DNA from: Streptomyces sp. DH5
GTDB taxonomy: Bacteria; Actinomycetota; Actinomycetes; Streptomycetales; Streptomycetaceae
Length of the DNA: 64,000 nucleotides
Assembly (NCBI RefSeq): GCF_020873915.1
Contig: NZ_JAHWGP010000011.1
Coordinates: 1 to 64,000 of the forward strand
Direction: 5' to 3'
The first letter of the stretch is position 1. Every line of letters begins with the position of its first letter. Made by a program: the position numbers and the translations under genes. This document shows positions 43,238 to 51,688 of the stretch, one piece after another. A model generated the notes under the pieces. That model searched no databases, had not been told where the DNA came from, and worked only from the letters and a program-made list of their open reading frames with translations.

Positions 43238-44602
43238 ATGTCCGTCCCCACCGCTGCCGTCGACCGTCCCGTCCGCGTCCCGCTGCCCGCCCCGCTGCCG
43301 GTCCTGGGCCGCGATGTCACCGTCCCCCTGGTCACCGGCGGCGAGATCACCTACGCCGCCCTCGACTACGCCGCCAGCGCGCCCGCCCTGCAGCGGGTGT
43401 GGGACGACGTGGCCGCCTACGCGCCGTACTACGGCAGCGTCCACCGGGGCGCCGGGTACCTCTCCCAGCTCTCCACCGACCTGTTCGAGAACGCCCGCCG
43501 CACCGTCGCGGAGTTCCTCGACTGCCGTACCGGCGACCAGGTGCTCTTCACGCGGTCCACCACCGACTCCCTCAACCTGCTCGCCGCCGCGCTCCCCGAC
43601 GACTGCGAGGTGTTCGTCTTCGAGACCGAGCACCACGCCTCCCTGCTGCCCTGGCGCGGAGCCCGCGTCACCTGCCTCGACGCGCCCGACAGCCCCCGCC
43701 GGGCCGTGACGGCCCTGGAACGCGCCCTCGCCGACCGCGCCCCGTACGGCCCCGCACTGGTCTGCGTCACCGGTGCCTCCAACGTCACCGGTGAGCTGTG
43801 GCCCGTACGGGAGCTGGCCGCCGCCGCGCACGCGCACGGGGCGCGGATCGTGCTGGACGCCGCGCAGCTCGCCCCGCACCACGCGGTGAGCGTGCGCGAC
43901 CTGGACGTCGACTGGGTCGCCTTCTCCGGGCACAAGCTCTACGCGCCCTTCGGCTCCGGTGTGCTGGCCGGCCGGGCCGACTGGCTGCGGGCGGCCGAGC
44001 CCTACCTCGCGGGCGGCGGAGCCAGCCGGAAGGTCACCCGGGGCACGGACGGGGGAGTGGACGTGGAGTGGCACGAGGGCGCCGCCCGCCACGAGGCCGG
44101 TTCGCCGAACGTCATCGGCGCGTACGCCATCGCCTCCGCCTGCAAGGCGCTCACCGAGGCCGGCTTCGAGGGCCTGGCCGAGCGGGAGGAGGCGCTGGTC
44201 CGCGCGGTGCGGGAAGGGCTCGCGGACGTACCCGAGGTGCGGTTCCTGTCGCTGTTCGGGGACGACGCCCCGCGGGTCGGCGTGCTGTCCTTCGTCGTCG
44301 AGGGCTGGACCAGCTCCCACTTCGCCGCCGCGCTCTCCGCGGAGTACGGGATCGGGGTGCGTGACGGGCTGTTCTGCGCGCATCCGCTGGTGCGGCGGCT
44401 GCTCGGCGGGGAGGCGGGGGGCCGGGACGGGTGCGGGGCCGCGGACAACGCGATCCGGGTGAGCTTCGGCGCGGGTACGCCGGACGAGCACGTGGAGCGG
44501 TTCGTGCGGGCGGTGCGGGAGCTGGTCCGCGACGGGGCCCGCTGGGCCTACCGGACGGTGGACGGGCGGTGCGTCCCGGACACCTCGGCCGCCCGGCCGT
44601 AG
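43238..44602 (+). CDS. Class V aminotransferase / type II cysteine desulfurase-like protein
   Basis: 454 residues from ATG 43238 (GGGAG 8 bases upstream). PLP residues: TRSTTDSLNLLAAAL (phosphate binding), ETEHHASLLPW, LDAAQLAPH, and lysine in WVAFSGHKLYAPFGSG. A cysteine in RDGLFCAHPLVRRLL occupies the SufS-type active-site position. An 80-residue insertion-like C-terminal region ends WAYRTVDGRCVPDTSAARP. Control by a SAM-IV riboswitch ties it to sulfur amino acid metabolism. Whether it is a desulfurase or a lyase acting on a sulfur amino acid is open. Confidence 0.88.
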   Translation: MSVPTAAVDRPVRVPLPAPLPVLGRDVTVPLVTGGEITYAALDYAASAPALQRVWDDVAAYAPYYGSVHRGAGYLSQLSTDLFENARRTVAEFLDCRTGDQVLFTRSTTDSLNLLAAALPDDCEVFVFETEHHASLLPWRGARVTCLDAPDSPRRAVTALERALADRAPYGPALVCVTGASNVTGELWPVRELAAAAHAHGARIVLDAAQLAPHHAVSVRDLDVDWVAFSGHKLYAPFGSGVLAGRADWLRAAEPYLAGGGASRKVTRGTDGGVDVEWHEGAARHEAGSPNVIGAYAIASACKALTEAGFEGLAEREEALVRAVREGLADVPEVRFLSLFGDDAPRVGVLSFVVEGWTSSHFAAALSAEYGIGVRDGLFCAHPLVRRLLGGEAGGRDGCGAADNAIRVSFGAGTPDEHVERFVRAVRELVRDGARWAYRTVDGRCVPDTSAARP

Positions 44603-44650
44603 CGGGTTCCGCCGTCCCTTCCCCACACCGGGCTCCGCCCCGGATTCTGC

Positions 44651-44775
44651 TCCTCAAACGCCGGAAGGGCCGGGTGCCAGCCCGTCCGGCGTTTGAGGAC
44701 GAGGCCCGTTCAGGGCCGTAGGGGGTCCGGGGCACAGCCCCCCGGGGACGGGACGGGAAGGGGCGGCCGGGGCGA
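44651..44775. repeat. CTCAAACGCCGG inverted repeat plus GC-rich tail
   Basis: TCCTCAAACGCCGGA (44651-44665) and TCCGGCGTTTGAGGA (44685-44699) are perfect 15-bp arms, a familiar Streptomyces intergenic hairpin. It is followed by GGGGGTCCGGGGCACAGCCC and a GGGACGGGACGGGAAGGGGC run, the same tail found behind the palindromes at 4.1 and 19.9 kb. It occupies the convergent space between the aminotransferase and Lrp genes. Confidence 0.85.
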
Positions 44776-44887
44776 GGGGCAGGCGCGGGCCGCCGGCAGG
44801 CGGGCGCCGAGGACGATCAGGCGCAGGGCGCGCCCGGCGGGGGAGGGAACCGTCACGGCCGGACGGCGTGCCCGGGGCGAAGCGGGG

Positions 44888-45169
44888 TCAGCTGTCCAGA
44901 CCGATGGCGAACGCCGCCTCCAGGTCGTGCTGCGAGTACGTACGGAACGCCACGTGCGTGTCGGTGCCCTCCACACCCGGGATCTTGCTGATCCGGCCGG
45001 GGATCACCTCCGCCAGGTCCTCGTGCTCGCGCACCCGGACCATGGCGATCAGGTCGTAGGTGCCGGTGACGGAGAAGACCTCGCTGACACTGTCCAGCGC
45101 GGCGATCCGCTCCGCGATCTCGGGGATCCGGTCCACGCTGGTCTTGATGAGGACGATCGCGGTGATCAC
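44888..45169 (-). CDS. Lrp/AsnC ligand-binding domain protein without DNA-binding domain
   Basis: 93 residues (VITAIVLIKTSVDRIPEIAE, SVTGTYDLIAMVRV, VEGTDTHVAFRTYSQHDLEA). This is only the RAM/ACT-like effector domain of an Lrp protein; there is no HTH and none upstream in frame. Such stand-alone RAM proteins form decamers or octamers and may bind amino acids. AGGGAGAG lies before the GTG, which overlaps the rhomboid stop as GTGA, so it is coupled to the rhomboid gene. Confidence 0.9.
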   Translation of the reverse strand: MITAIVLIKTSVDRIPEIAERIAALDSVSEVFSVTGTYDLIAMVRVREHEDLAEVIPGRISKIPGVEGTDTHVAFRTYSQHDLEAAFAIGLDS

Positions 45170-45900
45170 GGCTGGTTCTCTCCCTCGGAGGCCGGAGCAG
45201 GGGCGGACCTCACTGTAGTCGTCCTGCCGAAGCAGACCCATGCGCAGCCGAAGCCCAGGGCGAACCCCAGCAGGTGCGCCAGGTAGGCCACCCCCGGCCC
45301 GTCGTCCGCCCGTCCCGCCGCAGCCCACTGCAGCGCCGCCCAGAACGGCAGCACCACCCACGCCGGCAGGCGCACGGGCAGGAAGAACAGGAACGGCAGC
45401 AGACTGGTCACCCGGGCCCGGGGGAACAGGAAGAGGAAGACCCCGAGGACCGCCGAGATCGCCCCCGAGGCGCCGACCAGGGCCCGCTCGGAGTCCGCGT
45501 TGGCGGCGGCGTACCCCAGCAGCGCCAGGGAGCCGCAGCCGACGTAGCACAAGGTGAACCGCAGCCGGCCCATCCGCGCCTCGGTCATCGCTCCGAACAC
45601 GTGGAGGAACAGCATGTTGCCGAGCAGATGCACCCAGCCGCCGTGCACGAAGAGCGCCGTGGCGAGGGTCAGGAGGACCCCGGGGGACCCGTCGAACAGG
45701 TCTGCGGGGATGACGCCCCAGTGCCGGAAGTAGGCCCGCTGCGCGGCCTGCGGATCGTCCCCCGAGCCGTGGGCCGGGCCGAGACCCGCCACGGGGCCGG
45801 TCAGGAAGACCAGGCAGCACAGCGCGACGAGGGTGTGGGTCACCGGCGCGGACGTGCCCCGGATCGCCGCGGCGGCCGACGCGCTCCAGTTGCGGATCAT
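45166..45900 (-). CDS. Rhomboid family intramembrane serine protease
   Basis: 244 residues, six or more membrane helices. The catalytic serine is in VGASGAISAVLG (Ser145) and the histidine in YLAHLLGFALGFG (His209). The oxyanion-site motif HGGWVHLLGNM (His91, Asn95) and an AEARMGR-like loop (TEARMGRLRF) are also present. It cleaves membrane substrates; the target is unknown. ATG 45900 lacks a strong ribosome site. First gene of a coupled pair with the RAM protein. Confidence 0.93.
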   Translation of the reverse strand: MIRNWSASAAAAIRGTSAPVTHTLVALCCLVFLTGPVAGLGPAHGSGDDPQAAQRAYFRHWGVIPADLFDGSPGVLLTLATALFVHGGWVHLLGNMLFLHVFGAMTEARMGRLRFTLCYVGCGSLALLGYAAANADSERALVGASGAISAVLGVFLFLFPRARVTSLLPFLFFLPVRLPAWVVLPFWAALQWAAAGRADDGPGVAYLAHLLGFALGFGCAWVCFGRTTTVRSAPAPASEGENQP

Positions 45901-46057
45901 GGACACAGAGCATGACGCAACCGGGCGGAACCGTGCATACCGCCTCGCCGCCGTGGACGGGCGGGCGGCGGGGACGCCCCAGGCCGTAGGGTTACGAGCC
46001 ACACGCACCGGTCGGCCCGGTGCGTCACGGACACTGGAAGGAAGGCGAACAGCCACG

Positions 46058-46297
46058 ATGACGGTTCCTCTGCCGACCGCCTCGACGCGGTGGCGCTGCA
46101 CCCTCTGCGGCAACCTGACCCGTTTCGACGTGACCCGCTCGTCGAAGGTCGTCGAGTACGTCCACCTGGACCTGGCCGGAGAGCCCAGGGTCGAGGAGCG
46201 GGAGGTGCTCGGTGAGACGATCGAGTCGGTGCGGTGCCGCTGGTGCAACGCCGTGGACCAGGTGGAACTAGTGGACAGGCCGGGCGCCGGTTCCTGA
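46058..46297 (+). CDS. Small zinc-ribbon protein
   Basis: 79 residues from ATG 46058. Two CxxC knuckles (WRCTLCGNLTRFDV; VRCRWCNAVDQVEL) flank a short central strand region and would bind one zinc. GAAGGAAGG lies somewhat far upstream (about 13 bases). It is conserved in Streptomyces from memory; no known role. A hairpin follows, then the NYN-domain gene. Confidence 0.8.
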   Translation: MTVPLPTASTRWRCTLCGNLTRFDVTRSSKVVEYVHLDLAGEPRVEEREVLGETIESVRCRWCNAVDQVELVDRPGAGS

Positions 46298-46304
46298 AGC
46301 GAAG

Positions 46305-46349
46305 GGGGTCCCTCCCGCTCGAGCGAAGCCGAGAGTGGGGGAGGGCCCC
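46305..46349 (+). terminator. Terminator-like hairpin, common Streptomyces form
   Basis: GGGGTCCCTCCC pairs, with a bulge, with GGGGGAGGGCCCC around CGCTCGAGCGAAGCCGAGAG. This loop sequence recurs in many Streptomyces intergenic regions as I recall. It ends the zinc-ribbon gene. Confidence 0.7.
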
Positions 46350-46399
46350 GCTGACGGCGGCCCCGCGCACGGGGCCGCACAGGCATGGGGGTGTGACGG

Positions 46400-47743
46400 A
46401 TGGTGGAGACCACGGGCGGGGGGCCGCAGGACGGCGCCACCGAGGTGCTCGACCGTCCGCTGCCCGAAGGCGTGCGGCGCCGCGTCGTCCAGATCGTCGC
46501 CGACGGCTTCGGCGGACTCACGGTCGCCGAGCTGCCCGCCCAGCTCAGGCAGTACGCCAGATTCGCGCCGAACCGGCGCGCCAAGTTCGCCGGCAACGCC
46601 ATGGCGGCGGCGCTGGAGACCGATCCGCTGTTCCGGCAGCGCATCGGGGAGAAGCTCAGAGAGGCCCAGCCGGAACTGACCGGCGCCCTCGACTCGGGCT
46701 CCCCGCCCCCGGCCGCGGATCCGCTGGACGTGGCGGCCGCGGCCTACGTGCTCCGCCCGGCCGGCTGGGTCAAACTGGTGACCGCCGCCGGCGAGGAGGC
46801 CCAGCGCGCCGACGCCGAGCGCGCCGACGAGGAGACCCGGGCCGAGCTGGAACGGCTGCGCACCGAACTCGACCGGGCCCGCGAGCACACCAGGTCCGAG
46901 ACCGAGCGGCTGCGCGCCGAACTGGAAGCGGCGAAGAAGGAGACCGACTCCCTCCACCGCAAGCTGCGCTCCGCCCTCAGCGACGTCAAGCGCGGCGAGG
47001 CCGCCGTGCGCAAGCTGCGCGGCGAGATGGAGGCGGTACGCGCCGAGGGCAACGCCCAGGTGTCGTCCGCCGAGAGCGAGGGCCGGCGCCTCAAGGCCCG
47101 CCTGGGGGAGACCGAAGCCGCCCTGGAGGCAGCCCGCCGCGCCGCCCGTGAGGGCCGCAGCGTCGAGGACATGCGGGTGCGGCTGCTGCTGGACACCGTG
47201 CTGGACGCCGCCCAGGGGCTGCGGCGCGAACTGGCGCTGCCTCCCGTGTCCGTCCGGCCCGCCGAGACCGTGGACGCCGTGGAGCCGGGGCGCATGACCC
47301 CGAAGGACATCGCCGCCCGCGCGCTGTCCGAGAACGACCCGGCCATCGTCGACCAGCTGCTGGCACTGCCGCAGGCCCATCTCGTCGTCGACGGCTACAA
47401 CGTGACCAAGACCGGCTATCCCCAGATGCCGCTGGAGAAGCAGCGCCTGCGCCTGCTGGGGCAGCTCGCCCAGCTCGCCGCGCAGACCGGCGCCGAGGTC
47501 ACCTGCGTCTTCGACGGCGCCGAACTGGCCGTGCCGGTCCTGCTCGCGCCGCCGCGCGGCGTGCGCGTGCTGTTCTCCAAGCCGGGCGTCACCGCCGACG
47601 AGCTCATCCGCCAGCTGGTGCGCGCGGAGCCGCCGGGGCGCCCCGTCATCGTCGTCTCCACCGACCGGGAGGTCGCCGACGGGGTCGCCCGCGCGGGCGC
47701 ACGTCCCGTCGCGTCGGCGGTGCTCCTCAAAAGGCTTTCCTAG
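46400..47743 (+). CDS. NYN (YacP-like PIN) domain protein with coiled coil
   Basis: 447 residues. The N-terminal helical part (RPLPEGVRRRVVQIVADGFG, RFAPNRRAKFAGNAMAAALE) is followed by a coiled coil of about 130 residues (ELERLRTELDRAREHTRSET ... EAALEAARRAAR). The C-terminal NYN/PIN-like nuclease fold has acidic residues in HLVVDGYNVTKTGYP, VTCVFDGAEL and VIVVSTDREVADGV. YacP-type NYN proteins (Rae1 in Bacillus) cut mRNA at the ribosome. RNA processing is the likely role; the coiled coil suggests oligomerisation. Confidence 0.88.
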   Translation: MVETTGGGPQDGATEVLDRPLPEGVRRRVVQIVADGFGGLTVAELPAQLRQYARFAPNRRAKFAGNAMAAALETDPLFRQRIGEKLREAQPELTGALDSGSPPPAADPLDVAAAAYVLRPAGWVKLVTAAGEEAQRADAERADEETRAELERLRTELDRAREHTRSETERLRAELEAAKKETDSLHRKLRSALSDVKRGEAAVRKLRGEMEAVRAEGNAQVSSAESEGRRLKARLGETEAALEAARRAAREGRSVEDMRVRLLLDTVLDAAQGLRRELALPPVSVRPAETVDAVEPGRMTPKDIAARALSENDPAIVDQLLALPQAHLVVDGYNVTKTGYPQMPLEKQRLRLLGQLAQLAAQTGAEVTCVFDGAELAVPVLLAPPRGVRVLFSKPGVTADELIRQLVRAEPPGRPVIVVSTDREVADGVARAGARPVASAVLLKRLS

Positions 47744-47975
47744 TATCTGATGCGCATCCGTCCCTCGTGCAACGTACAAGGCTGATTGCCCGAATTGACG
47801 GAACCGTCACGCAACGTAGCGTCAAGCAGGCGTCACTGCAGGTGAGTTGGGGCCCGATAAACTCGTTGTGACGGAGATTTCGTGTCCGGGGATTTGAACT
47901 GATCACAAGAGAATCACTAGGGTCTCCCTTCGAACCCTCGCTCGCGCGATCACTCTCGAGAAGGAGCTCGTCTCC
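47744..47975 (+). promoter_or_regulatory. Upstream region of the first NlpC/P60 gene
   Basis: 232 bases with lower GC than the average here. Includes TTGACGGAACCGTCACGCAA and a GATAAACTCGTTGTGACGG stretch. GACGGAACCGTC (47799-47810) is a 12-base imperfect palindrome. I see no complete c-di-AMP (ydaO) riboswitch despite the cell-wall hydrolase downstream. Confidence 0.4.
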
Positions 47976-49016
47976 GTGGCGTCCCACCGTCGTCCCAAGC
48001 AGCCGAGCCGCGCACGCGTGACCGTGCTCACCACCGCTGCCGCAGCTGCCGTCGTCATGAGCTCGCAGGCCGCCAACGCCGCCCCGAGCGAGAAGCCGAG
48101 CAAGGACGAGGTCAAGGCGAAGGTCGACAAGCTCTACGAGCAGGCCGAGCAGGCCACCGAGAAGTACAACGGCGCCAAGGAGAAGCAGGAGAAGCTCCAG
48201 AAGGAGATCTCCACGATCCAGGACAACGTCGCCAAGGGCCAGCAGGAGCTCAACGAGCTGCGCGACGGCCTCGGTTCGATGGCCAGCGCCCAGTACCGCA
48301 GCGGCGGCATAGACCCCTCGCTGCAGCTCTTCCTCTCCGCCGACCCGGACGACTACCTCGACAAGGCGTCCACCCTCGACCAGTTGAGCACCCAGCAGGT
48401 CGACGCGCTGAAGAAGATCCAGGAGAAGCAGCGCGAACTCTCCCAGCAGCGTTCCGAGGCGTCCGAGAAGCTCAAGGACCTCTCCTCCACGCGTGCCGAA
48501 CTGGGCAAGAAGAAGAAGGAAGTCCAGGGCAAGCTCGCCTCCGCGCAGAAGCTGCTCAACACCCTCACCGCCGAGCAGAAGGCCGAGCTCGCCGAGGAGC
48601 AGACCCGCGCCACCCGCACCAGCGAGCGCGACGCCCTCTCCGTCAAGGTCCCGGCCGGTTCCGGACGGGCCGCCGCCGCCTTCGCCGCCGCCCAGAGCAA
48701 GCTCGGCACCCCGTACGTCTACGGCGCCACCGGCCCGTCCTCCTTCGACTGCTCCGGCCTCACCTCCTGGGCGTACGCCCAGGCCGGCGTCGGCATCCCG
48801 CGCACCTCCGAGGCGCAGACCGGAGCGGGCACCAGGATCTACTCGGTCAGCCAGCTCAAGGTCGGCGACCTGGTGTTCTTCTTCAACGACCTGCACCACG
48901 TCGGCCTCTACGCGGGCAACGGCCAGATCATCCACGCCCCGCGCACCGGCACCGTCGTGCGCTACGAGTCGATGAACACCATCGGCGGCCCCTTCATGTT
49001 CGGCGTCCGCGTCTAG
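47976..49016 (+). CDS. Secreted NlpC/P60 peptidoglycan hydrolase
   Basis: 346 residues from GTG 47976 (AAGGAG about 9 bases upstream). A Sec signal (VTVLTTAAAAAVVMSSQAANA) is followed by a long coiled coil (KVDKLYEQAEQATEKYNGAK to KKEVQGKLASAQKLLNTLTA) and the NlpC/P60 domain: Cys259 in SSFDCSGLTSWAY, histidine in DLHHVGLYAGNGQ, and IHAPRTG. It is a D,L-endopeptidase of the RipA type, cutting cell-wall stem peptides. The coiled coil probably controls access to the active site. A homologue follows in tandem. Confidence 0.95.
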   Translation: MASHRRPKQPSRARVTVLTTAAAAAVVMSSQAANAAPSEKPSKDEVKAKVDKLYEQAEQATEKYNGAKEKQEKLQKEISTIQDNVAKGQQELNELRDGLGSMASAQYRSGGIDPSLQLFLSADPDDYLDKASTLDQLSTQQVDALKKIQEKQRELSQQRSEASEKLKDLSSTRAELGKKKKEVQGKLASAQKLLNTLTAEQKAELAEEQTRATRTSERDALSVKVPAGSGRAAAAFAAAQSKLGTPYVYGATGPSSFDCSGLTSWAYAQAGVGIPRTSEAQTGAGTRIYSVSQLKVGDLVFFFNDLHHVGLYAGNGQIIHAPRTGTVVRYESMNTIGGPFMFGVRV

Positions 49017-49213
49017 CACCTCCCGGACGCCCCCCGGTGCGCCCGTTGGAGGGAATCGCACCGGCGCCGCCCGACCCCACGCCCCGCCTCCGACGCAGGT
49101 CACAGGCGGGGCGTCACCGTGCGTGCGGGCTAGGGCCCTTGGTTCGCGCACCGCCGCCGACGCTACTGTCTGCCGCGTTTCCCTGTCCGCCAGCGGAAGG
49201 AACGCGGCTTCCC

Positions 49214-50230
49214 GTGGGGTCCCATCGCCGTACCGCACCGTCATCCGGATCAGACCGGAGCGCCGTCGTCGCTCTCGGCCTGCTGTCAGCGGCGGCCACC
49301 GCCCTCGGCGCGGCACCGGCCGCGGCGGCTCCGCCCGACGACACCCGGGCCGCCGACGTGGACCGCCTCTACGAGGAGGCGGAGCGGGCGACCGAGGCGT
49401 ACAACGCGGCCGACGAACGGGCCGACGGCCTGCGCCGCCAGATCTCCGCCGTGCAGGACGGGATCGCCCGCAAGCAGCAGCGGGTCAACACCATGCGGGA
49501 GTCGCTGGGATCGCTCGCCGGTGCCCAGTACCGCTCCGGCGGCCTGGAACCCGCCCTCGCCCTGCTGCTCTCCGAAGACCCGGAGGACTACCTCGAGAAG
49601 GCCTCCGTCCTCGACCGGATCACCGTCCACCAGGCCGGTGAGCTGAGGCGGCTGCGGGGCGCCCTGCGCTCCCTCGCCCAGGACCGGGCGGAGGCGGCCG
49701 GCACACTCGGCGCGCTCGACAGGAGCCGCAAGGCCGCCGCCGCCCACAAGCGGACCGTCGAGCGCAAGCTCGCCGAGGCCCGCCGCCTGCTCGACTCCCT
49801 CCCGGCCGGCGAACGCGCCGCCTGGGACCGGGCCGGCCGCTCCGCACGCGCGGACCTGTCCGGCCCCGGTGGCGCGGCCGCCTCGGGCCGTGCGGCCGCG
49901 GCCGTCGCCGCCGCCCGCTCCGCCCTCGGCAGGCCCTACGTGTGGGGCGCCAACGGTCCCTCCGGCTTCGACTGCTCCGGCCTCACCCAGTGGTCGTACG
50001 CCCAGGCAGGGGTCGCGCTGCCGCGCACCTCGCAGGCCCAGCGGCACGCCGGCCGGCAGGTGCCGCTCTCCGAGGCACGCCCCGGTGACCTGGTCCTCTA
50101 CCGCTCCGACGCGAGCCACGTCGGGATGTACATGGGCAACGGCCAGGTGATCCACGCGCCCTACCCCGGTGCTCCGGTGCGCTACGACCCGGTCGGGATG
50201 ATGCCGGTCTCGTCGGTCACCAGGGTCTGA
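49214..50230 (+). CDS. Secreted NlpC/P60 peptidoglycan hydrolase, tandem paralogue
   Basis: 338 residues from GTG 49214 (VGSHRRTAPSSGS, matching ASHRR at the start of the neighbour). Signal SAVVALGLLSAAATALG, coiled coil (DRLYEEAERATEAYNAADER ... VERKLAEARRLLDSL) and catalytic SGFDCSGLTQWSYAQAG, DASHVGMYMGNGQ, IHAPYPG. It is clearly duplicated from, or shares ancestry with, the preceding gene but richer in Arg/Ala. GGAAGGAA lies rather far upstream of the start, leaving some doubt about the exact N-terminus. Confidence 0.93.
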   Translation: MGSHRRTAPSSGSDRSAVVALGLLSAAATALGAAPAAAAPPDDTRAADVDRLYEEAERATEAYNAADERADGLRRQISAVQDGIARKQQRVNTMRESLGSLAGAQYRSGGLEPALALLLSEDPEDYLEKASVLDRITVHQAGELRRLRGALRSLAQDRAEAAGTLGALDRSRKAAAAHKRTVERKLAEARRLLDSLPAGERAAWDRAGRSARADLSGPGGAAASGRAAAAVAAARSALGRPYVWGANGPSGFDCSGLTQWSYAQAGVALPRTSQAQRHAGRQVPLSEARPGDLVLYRSDASHVGMYMGNGQVIHAPYPGAPVRYDPVGMMPVSSVTRV

Positions 50231-50263
50231 CCGGGACGGCCGCGCGCCCGTACCCTCGGAAAG

Positions 50264-51454
50264 GTGGCTGATCGAAGGCGGGTGTCGGGGGCGTCGGTGG
50301 TGGCGCTGTGTCTGCTGCTCGTCTCCCTGGTGGCGTGCGGCGGCGGGCCGGCCGTCGACGCCGCCCGAGCGGAGGTGCAGTCACTCCTCGACCGGCGCGC
50401 CGAGGCCGTCCTGGACCGTGACGCCGCCGCCTTCGCAGGGACCGGCGACCGGGCGGGGTTCGACAACCTGCGTGCGGTCCCGCTGGCTGACTGGTCGTAC
50501 CGGGTCACCGCCCTGAACCGCACCGGCGACTCGGCCACCGCCTCCGCCGATCTGCGCTACCGCGTCGAGGGCCACGACCGTGCCCCGGTCGTCACCACCC
50601 GTTCCCTGACCCTGAGCCGGGACCGGGACGGCCGCTGGTCCGTCTCCTCCGACCGCCCCGCCCGCAGGTCGGGCGAACAGCTGTGGGACCAGGGTGCGGC
50701 ACAGGCCGTGCGGGGCGAGCGGAGTCTGGTGCTGGGCGTCGGGCAGCCCGCCGGCAAGCTGCGCGAGTACGCGGCGCTGGCGGACCGCGCGGTGCCCGCC
50801 GTGTCCGACGCCTGGGGCCCGGAGTGGCCCCGGCGCGTCGTCGTGCTGGTCCCGCGGTCCCTGGAGGGCATGGCCGGCCTGCTCGGTTCGCCCGCCTCCT
50901 CCTACCGGGGGATCGCGGCGGTCACCACCGGAGCCACCGGCACGGACGGGCGCGGTCCGGCGGACCGGGTCATCGTCAACCCGGACGCCTTCGGACTGCT
51001 CGGCGACCCGGGCCGGCAGGTCGTCCTCACCCACGAGACCACCCACGTCGCCACCCGCGCCCACACCTCCGCCGCGACACCGCTGTGGCTGTCCGAGGGG
51101 TTCGCCGACTGGGTCGGCTACCGCGGCAGCGACCGCACCCCCGCCGAGGCAGCCCCGGAGCTCGCCTACGCGGTGAGTCAGGGGGACGTCCCCGAAGCCC
51201 TGCCGGAGGACGAGGACTTCGGCTTCTCCGGCGACGCGGACGACCTGGCCCGTGCCTACGAGGGCGGCTGGCTGGCCTGCCGTCTGATCGCCGAACACTG
51301 GGGTGAGGAACGCCTCCGCGAGTTCTACCGTACGGTGGGCGCCCACGAGACCCGCGAGGGCGCGCTCGAGCACGCCCTGGACACGGTCCTCGACACCACC
51401 CCGGAAGCCTTCACCCTCCAGTGGCACGACTACGTCCGCACGGTCCTGCCCTGA
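50264..51454 (+). CDS. HExxH metallopeptidase-like lipoprotein
   Basis: 396 residues from GTG 50264. A lipoprotein signal (VVALCLLLVSLVACGGG) is followed by an NTF2-like stalk of about 130 residues. A gluzincin peptidase domain follows, with VVLTHETTHVATRAH (His257, Glu258, His261) and third ligand glutamate in PLWLSEGFADWVGYR. It is surface-anchored. It starts 33 bases after the second NlpC/P60 gene and may be cotranscribed, suggesting a cell-envelope maturation role. The substrate is unknown. Confidence 0.88.
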   Translation: MADRRRVSGASVVALCLLLVSLVACGGGPAVDAARAEVQSLLDRRAEAVLDRDAAAFAGTGDRAGFDNLRAVPLADWSYRVTALNRTGDSATASADLRYRVEGHDRAPVVTTRSLTLSRDRDGRWSVSSDRPARRSGEQLWDQGAAQAVRGERSLVLGVGQPAGKLREYAALADRAVPAVSDAWGPEWPRRVVVLVPRSLEGMAGLLGSPASSYRGIAAVTTGATGTDGRGPADRVIVNPDAFGLLGDPGRQVVLTHETTHVATRAHTSAATPLWLSEGFADWVGYRGSDRTPAEAAPELAYAVSQGDVPEALPEDEDFGFSGDADDLARAYEGGWLACRLIAEHWGEERLREFYRTVGAHETREGALEHALDTVLDTTPEAFTLQWHDYVRTVLP

Positions 51455-51468
51455 CCCTCCAGCACCTG

Positions 51469-51586
51469 CCGTCTTCCGCGGGCAGTCGTGCCGCCGCCCG
51501 GGGCTCTGCGCTCTCCGTCTTCCGCGGGCAGTCGTGCCGCCGCCCGGGGCTCTGCGCTCTCCGTCTTCCGCGGGCAGTCGTGCCGC
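51469..51586. repeat. 46-bp tandem repeat, 2.6 copies
   Basis: Units start CCGTCTTCCGCGGGCAGTCG at 51469, 51515 and 51561. The first two are complete and the third stops after 26 bases. A hairpin GTGCCGC-TGGG-GCGGCAC (51580-51597) follows at the broken edge. 46 is not a multiple of 3 and no gene covers it, so it is intergenic, between convergent genes. Confidence 0.92.
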
Positions 51587-51688
51587 TGGGGCGGCACGGG
51601 TGGGCGCGACGGCACCCCGCGAGCGCCGGGCTGCGCAGACACCCCCCCGCCCGGCACCGACGCCGGTGCACCCCGTGTCACCGCCCGG

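Noticed and set aside
47744-47975. c-di-AMP (ydaO) riboswitch before the NlpC/P60 gene
   Set aside because: Such switches control cell-wall hydrolases in Streptomyces, but the characteristic conserved segments are not recognisable in this 232-base region.
51469-51586. CRISPR array
   Set aside because: The units are contiguous identical tandem repeats without variable spacers, and there are no cas genes.
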